DNA of 64,000 nucleotides from Sternotherus odoratus. Its lineage: Eukaryota > Chordata > Testudines > Kinosternidae. The translations under genes and the position numbers were made by a program. The stretch is from NCBI GenBank assembly GCA_032164245.1, contig JAVMKO010000010.1:45778848-45842847 (forward strand). Reading direction: 5' to 3'. The notes below the pieces were generated by a model that saw only the letters and a list, made by a program, of their open reading frames with translations, ran no database searches and was not told the origin of the DNA. This document shows positions 24,840-36,300 of this stretch, one piece after another (position 1 is the first letter of the stretch; each line of letters begins with the position of its first letter).

Positions 24840-26275
24840 CACTGGCGCACTACACAACATCAAATTTACCAAGTCTACCCCTCACTGGAGCTGAATTATC
24901 TGTACTCATGGGACTGAACGTCTGCCCCACCACACAATCTGCTACCATACTAACGTGGAGAACTAGAAGAATTCATCACCATCTCTGCCTCAAAGAATTC
25001 TTTAACAATGACACCATTCACAATTACGACATCCCCACTGACAGTCAGAAGAAAAAACAGTCATCTGACTTGACACTGCAGGGCAGATGAAACCACTCTT
25101 GATAATTACATTTATTGCTTCCGGGGAAAAATAAAGTTGAAATCCTTAGCAAACATCACATTCACCATAACCTCTCCACCGCCAAGAGGACAACCACATG
25201 GTCCCTGAATCGAACTACCAGATAGTGATCAAACCAGCAGAGAAAGGGGATACCACTGCAGTCCTCAACAATGAAGACTACAACACCTACTATAAAGAAC
25301 TCAAAGACACCACAACACAATTTACCCAGGAATTTAAGATCATAAAATCCTTCCCCAAACAACTCCAAGAGAAACTCATCCCCCACAAACTCACCTCACA
25401 GATCTTCTACACACTTCCTAAAATACACAAACAAGGGAACCCAGGCAGACTCATCATATCTGGCCATGCCACTCTTACTGAAGGAATATTGGACTCCTAA
25501 AACCATCCTCAAACCACTCATCACACAAAGGGCCAGTTTCCTCCAGGACACAACCCACAGGCACCAACTTTCCAAAATGCTCCGGGCTTAATCCCCCGCT
25601 CTGCTCCAGGCCTTACCTCCACTCCTTCCTCCAAGGCCCCGCCCCACCTCTTCCCACCCAGTTCTGTCCCCTCCCCCTAGCATGTCACATCCTCACTCCT
25701 CCCCCTCCCTCTCATCCTCCTGCACACTACAGAACAGTTGATTGCAATGGGTGGGAGGCAAAGGGAGGGAGGGAGGGAAGGCGCTGATCCCTGGGGCCCA
25801 CTGGTGGACAGGATGCGCTGGGGGAGCTGATAGATGGACTGTTGGTGCTGAGCACCTACCAACAGCCCACCATTTTCCCCCATGGGTGCTCCAGCTCCGG
25901 AGCACCCACAGAGTTGGCACCTATGACACAAACGACTTCCTCCACAAACTCCACAACATTAACTTCCCCCTTCACACCACCATCCATGCCGCCATGGATG
26001 TCACTTCCCCATTCAACAACATTCCTCACAATGACAGCATAGCAGTCTGCCTCAAATATTTACAAGACATTGGGCAACTCTCAGATATCTACACCAAACA
26101 ATCACCAATCTCATTCATTTCATCCTCACTCATAACAATTTTACAGTTGACAACACACTGTTTCCCAGGGTTTGCACAGTCCTGGGTGCTAGGATGGCTC
26201 ATCAGTATGCCAACATCTTCCTGGGCCACCTCCAAGAAGAATTTCTAGACAAATACACAACAAAACCAGCTGTGA
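24840..26275 (+). pseudogene. Penelope-like element reverse transcriptase remnant
   Basis: At 25198-25500 the frame codes YQIVIKPAEKGDTTAVLN (a DKG-like motif) and FYTLPKIHKQGNPGR. After an inserted MITE it resumes at about 25935 with FLHKLHNINFPL and MDVTSPFNNIPHNDSIA, then a degenerate QYANIFLGHLQEEFL-like segment (about 26200-26245). These are the ordered motifs of Penelope-like retroelement reverse transcriptases. Stops and frameshifts show it is dead. Alternatives (CR1, LTR polymerase) lack these motifs. Confidence 0.82.
25555..25924. mobile_element. MITE inside the Penelope-like remnant
   Basis: The ends ACAGGCACCAACT and AGTTGGCACCTAT are inverted repeats. The flanks GACACAAC (25547-25554) and GACACAAA (25925-25932) form an 8-bp duplication with one mismatch. 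The insertion splits the reverse transcriptase frame. Confidence 0.8.
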
Positions 26276-28111
26276 TATTTTCATCCTCTGGAGTCCCAGC
26301 CTTCCCTTCCCCCACCATTGCTCACTCAGATCTCTCCCCCTCCTGCTTCCACCAACTGTCACCCCCAGAATTCCACTGCCTCACAGAGCTGGGGAGCTCT
26401 ATCTGTTGGAGGTGCCAGCAGTGTGGTGAGAGGCCCTGGGCACGGGATGGGGTGGGGGGAGCAGCCTGCCCTGGCCCCAAGCCCCTGGCTCCCCCACCTA
26501 GAGGGTGGTGTTTAACTACATGGAGCTTCCTGGCTGTGAGGGCTGACCTCGGCCCCATAGCCCCTCACTTGGCAGCAGGGCAACTAGGCCAAGCAAAGGG
26601 TCTCCCCTCCGTGGAAGCAGCACCCTCCCCACCACCTCTACCCTTCTACCTCAGCAGTGTCCCGGGGTGAAGCCCCCAGTCAGTGAGTGTGAGGCCCCGC
26701 TCCCAGCTTTGCCCCCTGGCTGTGCTGAGGTGATCAGGGCTGGGCACGACACAGCCTCACTGAGCCAGCGGGGCAGCACCCTTCACTTTCTAGGAGCATT
26801 CTGAGGTTTGGGAGACACATACAGATGATATTGTTCTGAAACAGCAAGGGCCTAAATCTCCTCTCATTGACTCAGGCGGCACACCAGTGTCATCCAGTAA
26901 CTGAGGTGGGAGACGCACACACAGACAATACTTCCCCATTCCACGTTCTAAAGCAGCAAGGGCCTAAATCTCCTCTCATTGACTCAGGCATCACACCAGT
27001 GTCATCCAGAAACTTAACTTTCATGGATGCACTCCTGACTCTCATTAGGGGTGAGTAAGCGGTGGCTCAGTCCTACAGTGCCACTGTCAGTGGGCTTTAC
27101 CCCACGGCTTTTGATGGGGCCAGGAGTTGACTGTAAATGACACTGGTTTGAAAGGCCTGATCCGTGGTTTTGTAGGTCCCTGAAGCTACGGAACATAATT
27201 TTCTTTTTGAAAGGGAGATTTAATGCGGTTTCCCTTGTAACTCTGGTTTCCTTGGTAACCTTGTTACTGTTCACAATAAGATGAACACACATAGTTTTGG
27301 GGTCCTAAGTGCAGCTGTGCTGTGGAGCTCATCATGGGAATTCCAGCTTCCCACCAGCTTACTAATAAGCTCACTAGTTATCTCACTTTTGTTTTGCAGT
27401 TCCCTTTCGGTTGCACCAGCTGCCTCTTTATTCAGGAGAAACAGGATTCCAGCACGGAGGTAACTGGTGTGTATGCATCCTAAAATGACACCATGGGCAA
27501 ATCCTACTCCCTCCTCTGCACCTGCAGAGGGCCAGGCTGCAGGCCTGCCCTGTATGGGATCCCCCTGCACAGCAGGGATTGGCAGTGGGCCAGAGGCGAG
27601 GCCTGTTATCCACCCGACATTGCCATCCCCACCACCATCTCCACCACTGTGGAGAAGGGCCACACAAGGACTATTGCAATCACAGAGCTTGCAGCTGCCA
27701 CCGTGGAGCAGCTTTGCTGTCACTGCAGTCGGGAGGGGAGGATTCCTTCCCCACTGCCACTCTACTGCCAAGCCCAGCTACTCAGTCTTGGGTGGGAGAT
27801 GTGTGAAGGACAGGGAGTGTGACCCAAAATGAGAATTTGAGGGTCACAGAGCTCAGTTCATGCACAGACACCCTCTGTTTTATTGCTGCCTGTACTTGAA
27901 GCATTGGGAAAGAACATAATAAAACCATGTCATTCTTGATAAGAGTTCCCTGACCCTGGGACCACAGAGAGGTAAACATTAGTCCCATTAAATACTCCAT
28001 GGGGAATAATCGAACATACAGTTTGCCTGGGACATCTCAGCAATGCAAATTACAGAGACACGGCTGAGATTAACTCTAAACTGAGATTAACTCTAAATCG
28101 CTGATGGGCAG
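26276..28111. other. intergenic interval
   Basis: No gene was recognised. A roughly 100-bp unit containing cagcaagggcctaaatctcc is tandemly duplicated at about 26812-26905 and 26908-27015. Long open frames in the GC-rich part (27271-27832) lack family motifs. Confidence 0.5.
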
Positions 28112-28896
28112 TGTCACAGACTCACAGAGGGCCCACTCTTGGCCCTGTGTGGTCTGTGGGGGGTGCCCCTTTCAGTGAGACAGCTCTTCTTGGGAGAGAC
28201 ACTCTTTCTCGGGGTAAGCCCCTCCACTTCCTGGATCTGTACCTCTCTGAGCCTTAGCACACTTGCCTCTTCCATGGACCCCCTCAGGGAGTCCTCTTGC
28301 CTGGAATCCTGAGGGCTCCCATCCCCGAAGCGGACGATGCAACCCTGTTCTCTAGACCGGAGAGACTTCCAGCCAGCGGAAAACAGGAGGGTTGATTGAG
28401 CACAGCACAGGAAACTCTCAGGGCCTCAGGCCTGGCCTCCCTCAGCCCAGCACATCCATGTCTCTCCTGCATCCAGGTGGGCTCTGCCTGCTCCCCCTCT
28501 CCAGCACAGAGCCCTTTCTGCTTCCCAGCTGGGCAGCTGATCTCACTCCCCCAAATCCCGCCTCTGTCCATTGTCCTGTCTTCAGGTAAACAATGTCGTA
28601 AACAGGGTCGTCTGGGTCTCTAGCTGGAACCGGCTGGCTGGTCTTTGCAGCCCATTGTCCTCCCACCAGCGAGCACTGCCTTTGACTCCTGAGCTGGGCT
28701 CCAGGTCGCCAGGTCACCGGTCTCCATTCTCCAGGCCATTGACTGGGGTCCCAAGTTCCCTCAACGGTCTTCTGGAACAACAAACTCCCTCTCCCATCAC
28801 CTTGTTAAATCAGTAACACTCAGGGAAAATGAATCCCCCCTCCTCTGCATGGAACCCATAGGAAACCCAAGGGGAAAAAACCCTCATTCTGTCACA
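28112..28896 (-). mobile_element. probable solo LTR
   Basis: The plus strand starts TGTCACAGACTC and ends CATTCTGTCACA, consistent with an antisense TG...CA long terminal repeat. No clean target duplication was seen, so the boundaries are tentative. Confidence 0.5.
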
Positions 28897-30287
28897 GACG
28901 GTGATTGGTGAACCTAAAAGAATCAGATTTCAGGTCTGATTCTGCATAAAAAAATCTGAATCCTGTTTTGGGATGCCCTGTTCTCTGAACTGTGTTATCT
29001 GTCTTCCACTCCCAGCAGGCCTTGCCTCTCCTCTGCATTGTTGTAGGCCGTCTTGGAGGTGAGTCTCAGCAGTCTACTAATCCTTCCAATAGTCCAGCCA
29101 TCTCCATAATCCATCTCCAGGGCACAATTGGACAGCTACAGTTTGTATGGGATTTGGGAGCTCAGCCGCTAGATCTGCTCTACCCTTCTATCTCTAGGAA
29201 AATGATCTTCTGGGGAGCAGGCAGTTCCCCTTCCACCCTGTTCTGATGCACCAGGGCATGGAAATATTCCCCGAGTTCTGCCACTTCCTCCTACCCCTGA
29301 TACCCCAGAATGCAGTGGGGACTTAAGATAGGCCTGATGTTTCAGTGTCACAGTGTTTTAAAGAGCAGTGCACAGCCAGGAGCAGCACAACCTGGGGGAC
29401 TGTTTCCCAGTCCCACCTCAGAAAACCGGCAATGATGTGAATTGGAGCTGGGCAGTGGGCCTGCCAACTGGCCTCCGAACATTTGAGAATGCTCACCACT
29501 TGGTCTGTCCAAGTGGACTACAGCACTGAGCTTCACCCAGCCTCCACCATCTAAGAAGTGGGAAGGAGGCACTTTTTTGGCTAGATCCCTCTGAAAGGGC
29601 TATGCGGCATCCTGAATCAATTTATTCAAATATTTAGAATGTCAAAAAAACACAGAGGTTTGAGAGGTTCTTACTGTATGAAGTCCACTTTGCTGTCCCT
29701 GGCAGGAGATAGCAGTTTTTGCCTTTTGTCACTACCAGGTACTTTTTCATGTAACCCCACCAGGAGACAGGGGGTCTTCTTGTTAACATTGGCCTAATGG
29801 TGTGGAAGCCTAGTGTAAGTCAGAACACTTATACCATGCATTCCACAGCCCCAGAATGTTCTTGTCCAATGAAGAGTGAGCGTATTCTGTTGAAATTTCA
29901 TCCAAAATGTGCAGATATTTTCTACTAGAGAAGGACTCAGGCTGCAAAGATCAGATTTCCTCCTTTCTCCCAAGTTCTGATTGGAAAATCTCTCTTTTAC
30001 ACTGTACTGGAATGGCTCATTCGTCTTTTCTTATACTCTCCTGTTCAGTCCTGTCTGCACTTTCTGTTTGGAAGTGAACCCCACATCTCTCTCTGTCTGT
30101 CTCTCTGAAATACAGAATATAAGTCCTATGTCACAGACAAACCCCTCCTGTCGAAGGAGAGGTTTCATATGGAACATTTATGTTTGTTCTTGGTGAACTC
30201 ATCTAGAATGCTTGGCTTCCTCCAAAAGCAAGGGCTGCAAATTGTCTGCTATCTTGTCACTTCACCAGGAAGCATCCTCCAGGCATC
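28897..30287. other. globin Y 5' flank
   Basis: No other gene was recognised. A TATA-like gaatataag at about 30115-30124 and an inverted CCAAT (gattgg) near 29969 could belong to the globin Y promoter, but the transcription start cannot be read from sequence. Confidence 0.3.
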
Positions 30288-30382
30288 ATGGCTTTGTTCA
30301 CTGATGATAAGAAGAATATCCATCACATCTGGGTGAAGTTATTTGAGAATCCAGAAGAGAATGGCATAACAATTGTGATCAG
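30288..30382 (+). CDS. GBY: globin Y exon 1
   Basis: The ATG at 30288 opens 31 codons plus 2 nt, and the donor is AG|GTAAGC. The 95-nt length equals that of alpha-globin exon 1. The first residues are MALFTDDKKNIHHIW. Confidence 0.95.
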
Positions 30383-33300
30383 GTAAGCCATGACATTCAA
30401 GGGTTTCCTGCTTATTTTAGTTCAGGGATAGGCAACCTATGGCATGAGTGCCAAAGACAGCACGCAAGCTGATTTTCACTGGCACTCACACTGCCTGTTT
30501 CTGGCCACTGGTCTGGGAGCTCTGCATTTTAATTTAATTTTAAATGAAGCTTCTTAAACATTTTAAAAGCCTTATTTACTTTACATACAACAATAGTTTA
30601 GTTATGTATTATAGGCTTATAGAAAGAGACCTTCTAAAAATGTTAAAATGTATTACTGGGATGCGAAACCTTAAATTAGAGTGAATAAACAAAGTCTCGG
30701 CACACCGCTTCTGAAAGGTTGCTGACCCCTGTCTTAGTTCCTGCCGTCATTTTAATTCAAACCACAGTATAAAAGATGCTATAAAATGTAGCTTTCTTCT
30801 ATGCTTGTTTGTGACATCTGAGATCATCACTGTGTTTCCTTCTGTCTCTACTAAACATAGCTGTTGTGAGATATCTTTTATTGGACCAACTTCTGTAAGT
30901 GAGAGAGACAAGCTTTCTTCAGGGCTGGGACAGGTACTCAAGAGTGTGCCAACTAAATACAAGGTGGAACAGATAGTTTAGCATAAATAGAATATGTGAT
31001 AAGAGATCATTCAAGGTGAAGTGACCTGGTGTAACACCCCTGCAGTGATAGGACAAAAAAGGGGGGTTAATGGGATACAGATTGTTGCAATAAGCCCTAA
31101 ATCCAGTGACTTTATTAATACCATGATTGCTAGTGTCTAGCAGCAGAGTTATGAATTTAAGCTCCCAGGCTCGTCTTTTGAAAGTGTTGTGCGGGTTTCC
31201 TTTGAGGGTGAGGACTCATAGGTCAGACACAGTGATCGCTTTGTGAAAAGTGTTCTCCCACAGGGGATGTGGTGTTTTTGTCTTTTATCATTGTCTCCCT
31301 AATATTGTGGGACTGACGTGGCTACAACAACATTGCATATACCTGCTGTGAGTGTAATTGCCCATGAGACAGACCTGCAGATAAAGGTTATAGCAAAGCA
31401 CTACACATTTGGTTTTACTTCACTGGGAGCTTTCCCCCCTTTTCCTTGCCCATGAAACATCCCTGTCTGTCTCTGCTGCTTGAGAGTGAAGACTTAGGCA
31501 GAGTTGGCTCTATCTATTTTGTCGCCCCAAGCAGGGGGCGGGATTCCGATTCTGGGCGCTAGCAGGTCCGCAGGTTCGGGCTGTGGACCTGCTGCAGGCA
31601 TGCCGCCGAATCCATGGGTTCGGCCGCCTTCTCAGCACCCGGAATGCCGCCCCTCCTCATTAGCCGCCCCAGGTATGTGCTTGCCAGGCTGGTGCCTGGA
31701 GCCGGCCCTGGACTTAGGGCATTACCCTGTGACGGGATGAGCAGGTCTGCTCTGCTCTCCGAGCTCTTCTCATCTTCAGCGTGTGGCTTTGTTTCAGTCA
31801 ATAATATGAACTCCAGGTTCAGTTCAGATTCTAAATCCATAGATTCTGAAGCTGGGCCTTTGGACTGAGGGGACTAAGATGCCTGGTGGACAGTGACAAC
31901 ATGCATCCTTCTCGTCTCTTTGGCATGAGGTTCAAGAGGACAGAAAGTCCTTGTTCTGACTTCCCCCTTCACTGTCTGGTCTCTGAGCTGCAGAGGGTTA
32001 TTCAAATTGGAAATGTGCTTAGAAGCACATGTAAAGTATGTAAAGTTCATTAAAAATATAACTGTTCCTTCCATTCTGCCCTTTACTGTGATGCTCACTG
32101 TGCAGGAGTTCTTTCCCCTCCCACTACATTCACTGGGGACACACTGTTATTCCCTTTAATAGTTGATGGACAAATGTGTTCCAGGATAATCTGTTCTTCT
32201 AAGAGGTTTTGTTAATGAGTGTGCACCAGGTGATCTACCAAAGGGCTGAACAGCTTCTGGAGTGAATTAGTCAGTTTCTATCCTCTGTTGCTGAGGGGTG
32301 ATATTGCTGCAGATTTAAAAATGCTTGTCCATAAAAATGCTGAGTGTTACTCTTTTGTAAATTCCTTGAAGCCCATCTGTTCACAGTTGGACTTTTGTAA
32401 TGTTGCAACTGTCACTCCTAAGCACCTTTGGGAATTTTGGCTAGCTAAAATAGTGGCTATTACAAATACAGGACAGGAGTCACACTATGAGAGGGGGCTA
32501 GTTCTCTCTAAAAGGGAATGATCTTATTAAGGGGGTCCTCTTCCTTCCAGTAACCTTTGTTTTTTGCCACCTGGACCTCTCCCAAGTTTATCCTTTTGGA
32601 CACCTTAGTAAACAGTTAAGCAGCTGTCACGATTAAGAGAAGAGGCCATTAAATATATCAGTCTGAAAAATATATTTTTTACTTTTTCTTTAAAACATTA
32701 AGCTCAAATGAATTATATAATGAAATTGCTTCAGTGCCTGCAATATTAAAAAAGATGACAATCTTTTTCTGTCTTATAAGTAGATTCCTATGCCCTCAAA
32801 AATAAATCTAATATTTATTTAAACCTTTTCAGCATTTTGCAACATCTTTAGAAATGTAGGAACTCTTAACTGATCCGAATTATTTCATTCAAATTTATTT
32901 TTCACTGCTGAGTAACTATTACCTTAGGGTTGTTTTTTTTATAAACTTCTTCCAGTTCTTTTTAATCATTTCCTTCACTCCTTGTCCCATGTGTTGTTTT
33001 GTATTCAAGTAATCCATTAAGCTTAATAATAATTCATTGCTAGTAATTTAACAATGGTCTTTATTAGATACATAGTTAACACATAAACAGAGCATCTTAA
33101 CTCCAGTCAATCTATCAGTCTAAGCTAAAGCCGACAGCTTCCTCCCACAGTCATGTCCCACCCAGGAGATTCTCTTAAAGCAGTAAAACCACAGTGGGTT
33201 TGCTTTAATAATTTGCGATTTTCAGTCACTATTGTTTCTTCCCAATACAGACTCTTCAAAGATTATCCTGAGACAAAAGCGTACTTCAAGACCATCCCGA

Positions 33301-36300
33301 CTGAAGGCAACCTGCAGGAGGATCCATTGGTGCGTTTCCATGCCCGAAGAATCATGGTTGCCCTCAACCAGGTGATTGAAAACCTGGACAATTGGAAGCA
33401 GGTCTGTAGGATTCTGGACCGTCTATCAGACAAGCACAAGAATAAGCACCAAGTGCCATCAGCGAATTTCCAGGTACCAATGCATGCAGACATCAAGGGA
33501 ACATGCTTTGTTTAGAGATTCCAACTATTTGTTCTGGCACAGGGAACAGATCAGTATCCCAGGGGCATAGCTATGCATGTTCACACATTGCGACACATTG
33601 TCAGAAAGCAGGAGGTTAGCATAGACATGTGCAATAAGCATTAGAGTTAATAAAGCACCCATGCCATGCAAGTTCAATTGTTTGAGCGATCAAATGTATG
33701 GAAAATACAAGGTGATTCAGTATAGCTGCCAAGGAGGGATTTTATGCTACCCTTCCCTCTATATTTATGGCAATTATTATAATAACCCACAGAGGCCTCA
33801 ACCAACAGGGCCTTGTTGTGCTGGGATCTTGTCAGGGTTTCTCCCCACCCCACTCTGAACTTTGGGGTGCAGATGTGGGGACCCACATGAAAGACCCCCT
33901 ATGCTTATATTCCATCTGTTTAGGTTAAAACTTCCCAAGGCACAAATTCCTTTTCTTGTCCTTGGACGGTATTGCTGCCACCACCAAGTGATTTACACAA
34001 AAATTCAGGGAAAGGTCACTTGGAATCCCTATCCCTCCAAAATATCCCCCCAAATCCTTTCACCCCCTTTCCTGAGGAGGCTTGAGAATAATATACCAAC
34101 CAATTGCCTTATCAATGTAAGCACAGACCAGACCCTTTGCCTGCAGGACACTGGAATCAGTCAGGTTTAAGATTAGCAGCCATGTTAGTCTGCATCCGTA
34201 AATAAGACAAGGAAGACTTTGTAGCACCTTAGAGACTAACCAATTTATTTCAGCATAAGCTTTCGTGGGCTATAGCCCACTTCATTGAATGCATAGAATG
34301 GAACAGAAGTAAGATGTATTTATATACACAGAAAGCAAAAAAAAAAAGTTGTACATTAGCATACCAATTCTAAGAGGCTGTTTAATTTGGATGGGCCATT
34401 ATCAGCAGGAGAGAAAAATACCTTTTGAAATGGAATCTCTGTCTGACAGGAGATAACAATTATTGGAGGTAAATTAACTAGGGAAATGCAATCAATTAGT
34501 ATAATGAGAGAGCCATCCAGAATCCCTGTTTAGCCCTTGGTTTATAGTGTCCAATTTGAAGTGAACTATAGCCCACGAAAGCTTATGCTGAAATAAATTG
34601 GTTAGTCTCTAAGGTGCCACAAGTCTCCATCGTCTTATTTACAGATACAGACTAACATGGCTGCTAATCTTACATCTTTATTTTTAAAGAAAAAGTAAAA
34701 GAATCACACCTGCAAAATCAGGATAGAAGGTAACTTTACAGGGTAATAAAAAGATTTAAAACACAGAGGACTCCCCTCTGGACTCAACTTCACAGTTACA
34801 AAAACAGGAATAAAACTTCCTTTGTAGCATAGGAAAATTCACAAGCCAAAACAAAAGATAACCCAACACATTTCCTTCCCCTACTTACAATTTCTGTGAT
34901 TTTAGATCTTTTATTCCAGGTATATTTTCAGGAGATGTTGTACCTGCTTGGTCTCTCCCTCCGGAGAGGGAACAACAAAGAGAGCACAAACAAAACCTTC
35001 CCCTTCCCTTTCCCCTTCCCCCAGATTTGAAAGTATCTTCTTTCCTCATTGGTCCTTCTGGTCAGGTGCCAACTAGGTTATTTGAACTACTTAACCCCTT
35101 ACAGGTAAGGCGATTTGGTATAGCTGCCAAGGAGGGATTTTATGCTACCCTTCCCTCTATATTTATGGCAGTTATTACAATAACCCTCAGAGGCCTCAGC
35201 CAAGATCAGGGCCTTGTTGTGTTGGGCTCTGTACACACATACAGTAATAGACAGTCCTCACCCCCAAAGAGCTTATGGTCCACACACACACAAGATAGAC
35301 AAAGAAGGGATAGCTTCTATGTTACGGAGGGGGAGCTTGGCTAAGTGACTTTCCCCAAATTACATCTGGAGTCTGTGGCAGCGTTAGGAAATGACTCAGA
35401 TCTCTGGACCCACAGCCAGATCCACACCCACATCATCCTTCCTCTCTTTACAAAGTATTTAACTTCTAATGGAAAAATATCAGAAAAAATGCACTTAAAT
35501 AGGCTTAATGCAAACACTGACACTTGGTTTGAACCCTGGTTCCAGAAGCCTAAACTAAAGGGAATTATCATTGGGAAGGTGCAGATTTGGGGGAGACATC
35601 CAGTGAGTCCTGCAGAGATCAGTGTTAGGGCCAGTCTTAGATAACATCCCCCACAATACTGAAGTGGGAGCAAACAGCCCATCAGTACAGTTACAGGTGA
35701 TAGGTTCAGAAATACAGGCGGACCTAATAAAATGAGGTTCAACCTCCACTGGTAGTTTTTCAAATGTTTTCATAGAATAGCCCATGTCTCAGTAGAGAGA
35801 GCATCCAATAGACGCCTCCACTCCTGTTCCTGGCTGCGGCCCCTCCCCTCCCCCATGTAATTGTTTGACACCCCGTAACACCCACAGCAGTAACTTACAT
35901 GGAGAAAGTCAGGAGCTGCAGAGGTCACTAGTAAGGTGACAGGGAATGCAGTGTCTCCAGGTATAGGAACCCTACCACAAGCTCCAAATACCCTACCCAT
36001 AGGAACTCTAACCCTAGGTTGAGAATCAGAGAGGTAGCCATGTTAGTCCGGAATAGCAGAGGTAACAAAGAGTCCTGTGGCACCTTAAAGACTAACTATA
36101 AAGTTTTGAAGCATAAGCTTTCGTGGGCTAATACCCACTTCACTGAATGCAAGCAGTGGCTACTAACTATAAAGTTTTGAAGCATAAGCTTTCGTGGGCT
36201 AATACCCACTTCGTTGGATGCAAGCAGTGGCTTGCATCCAACGAAGTGGGTATTAGCCCACGAAAGCTTATGCTTCAAAACTTTATAGTTAGTCTTTAAG

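Noticed and set aside
33701..35220. full provirus with two LTRs
   Set aside because: Only one LTR plus a short duplicated end is present; no internal retroviral genes lie between.
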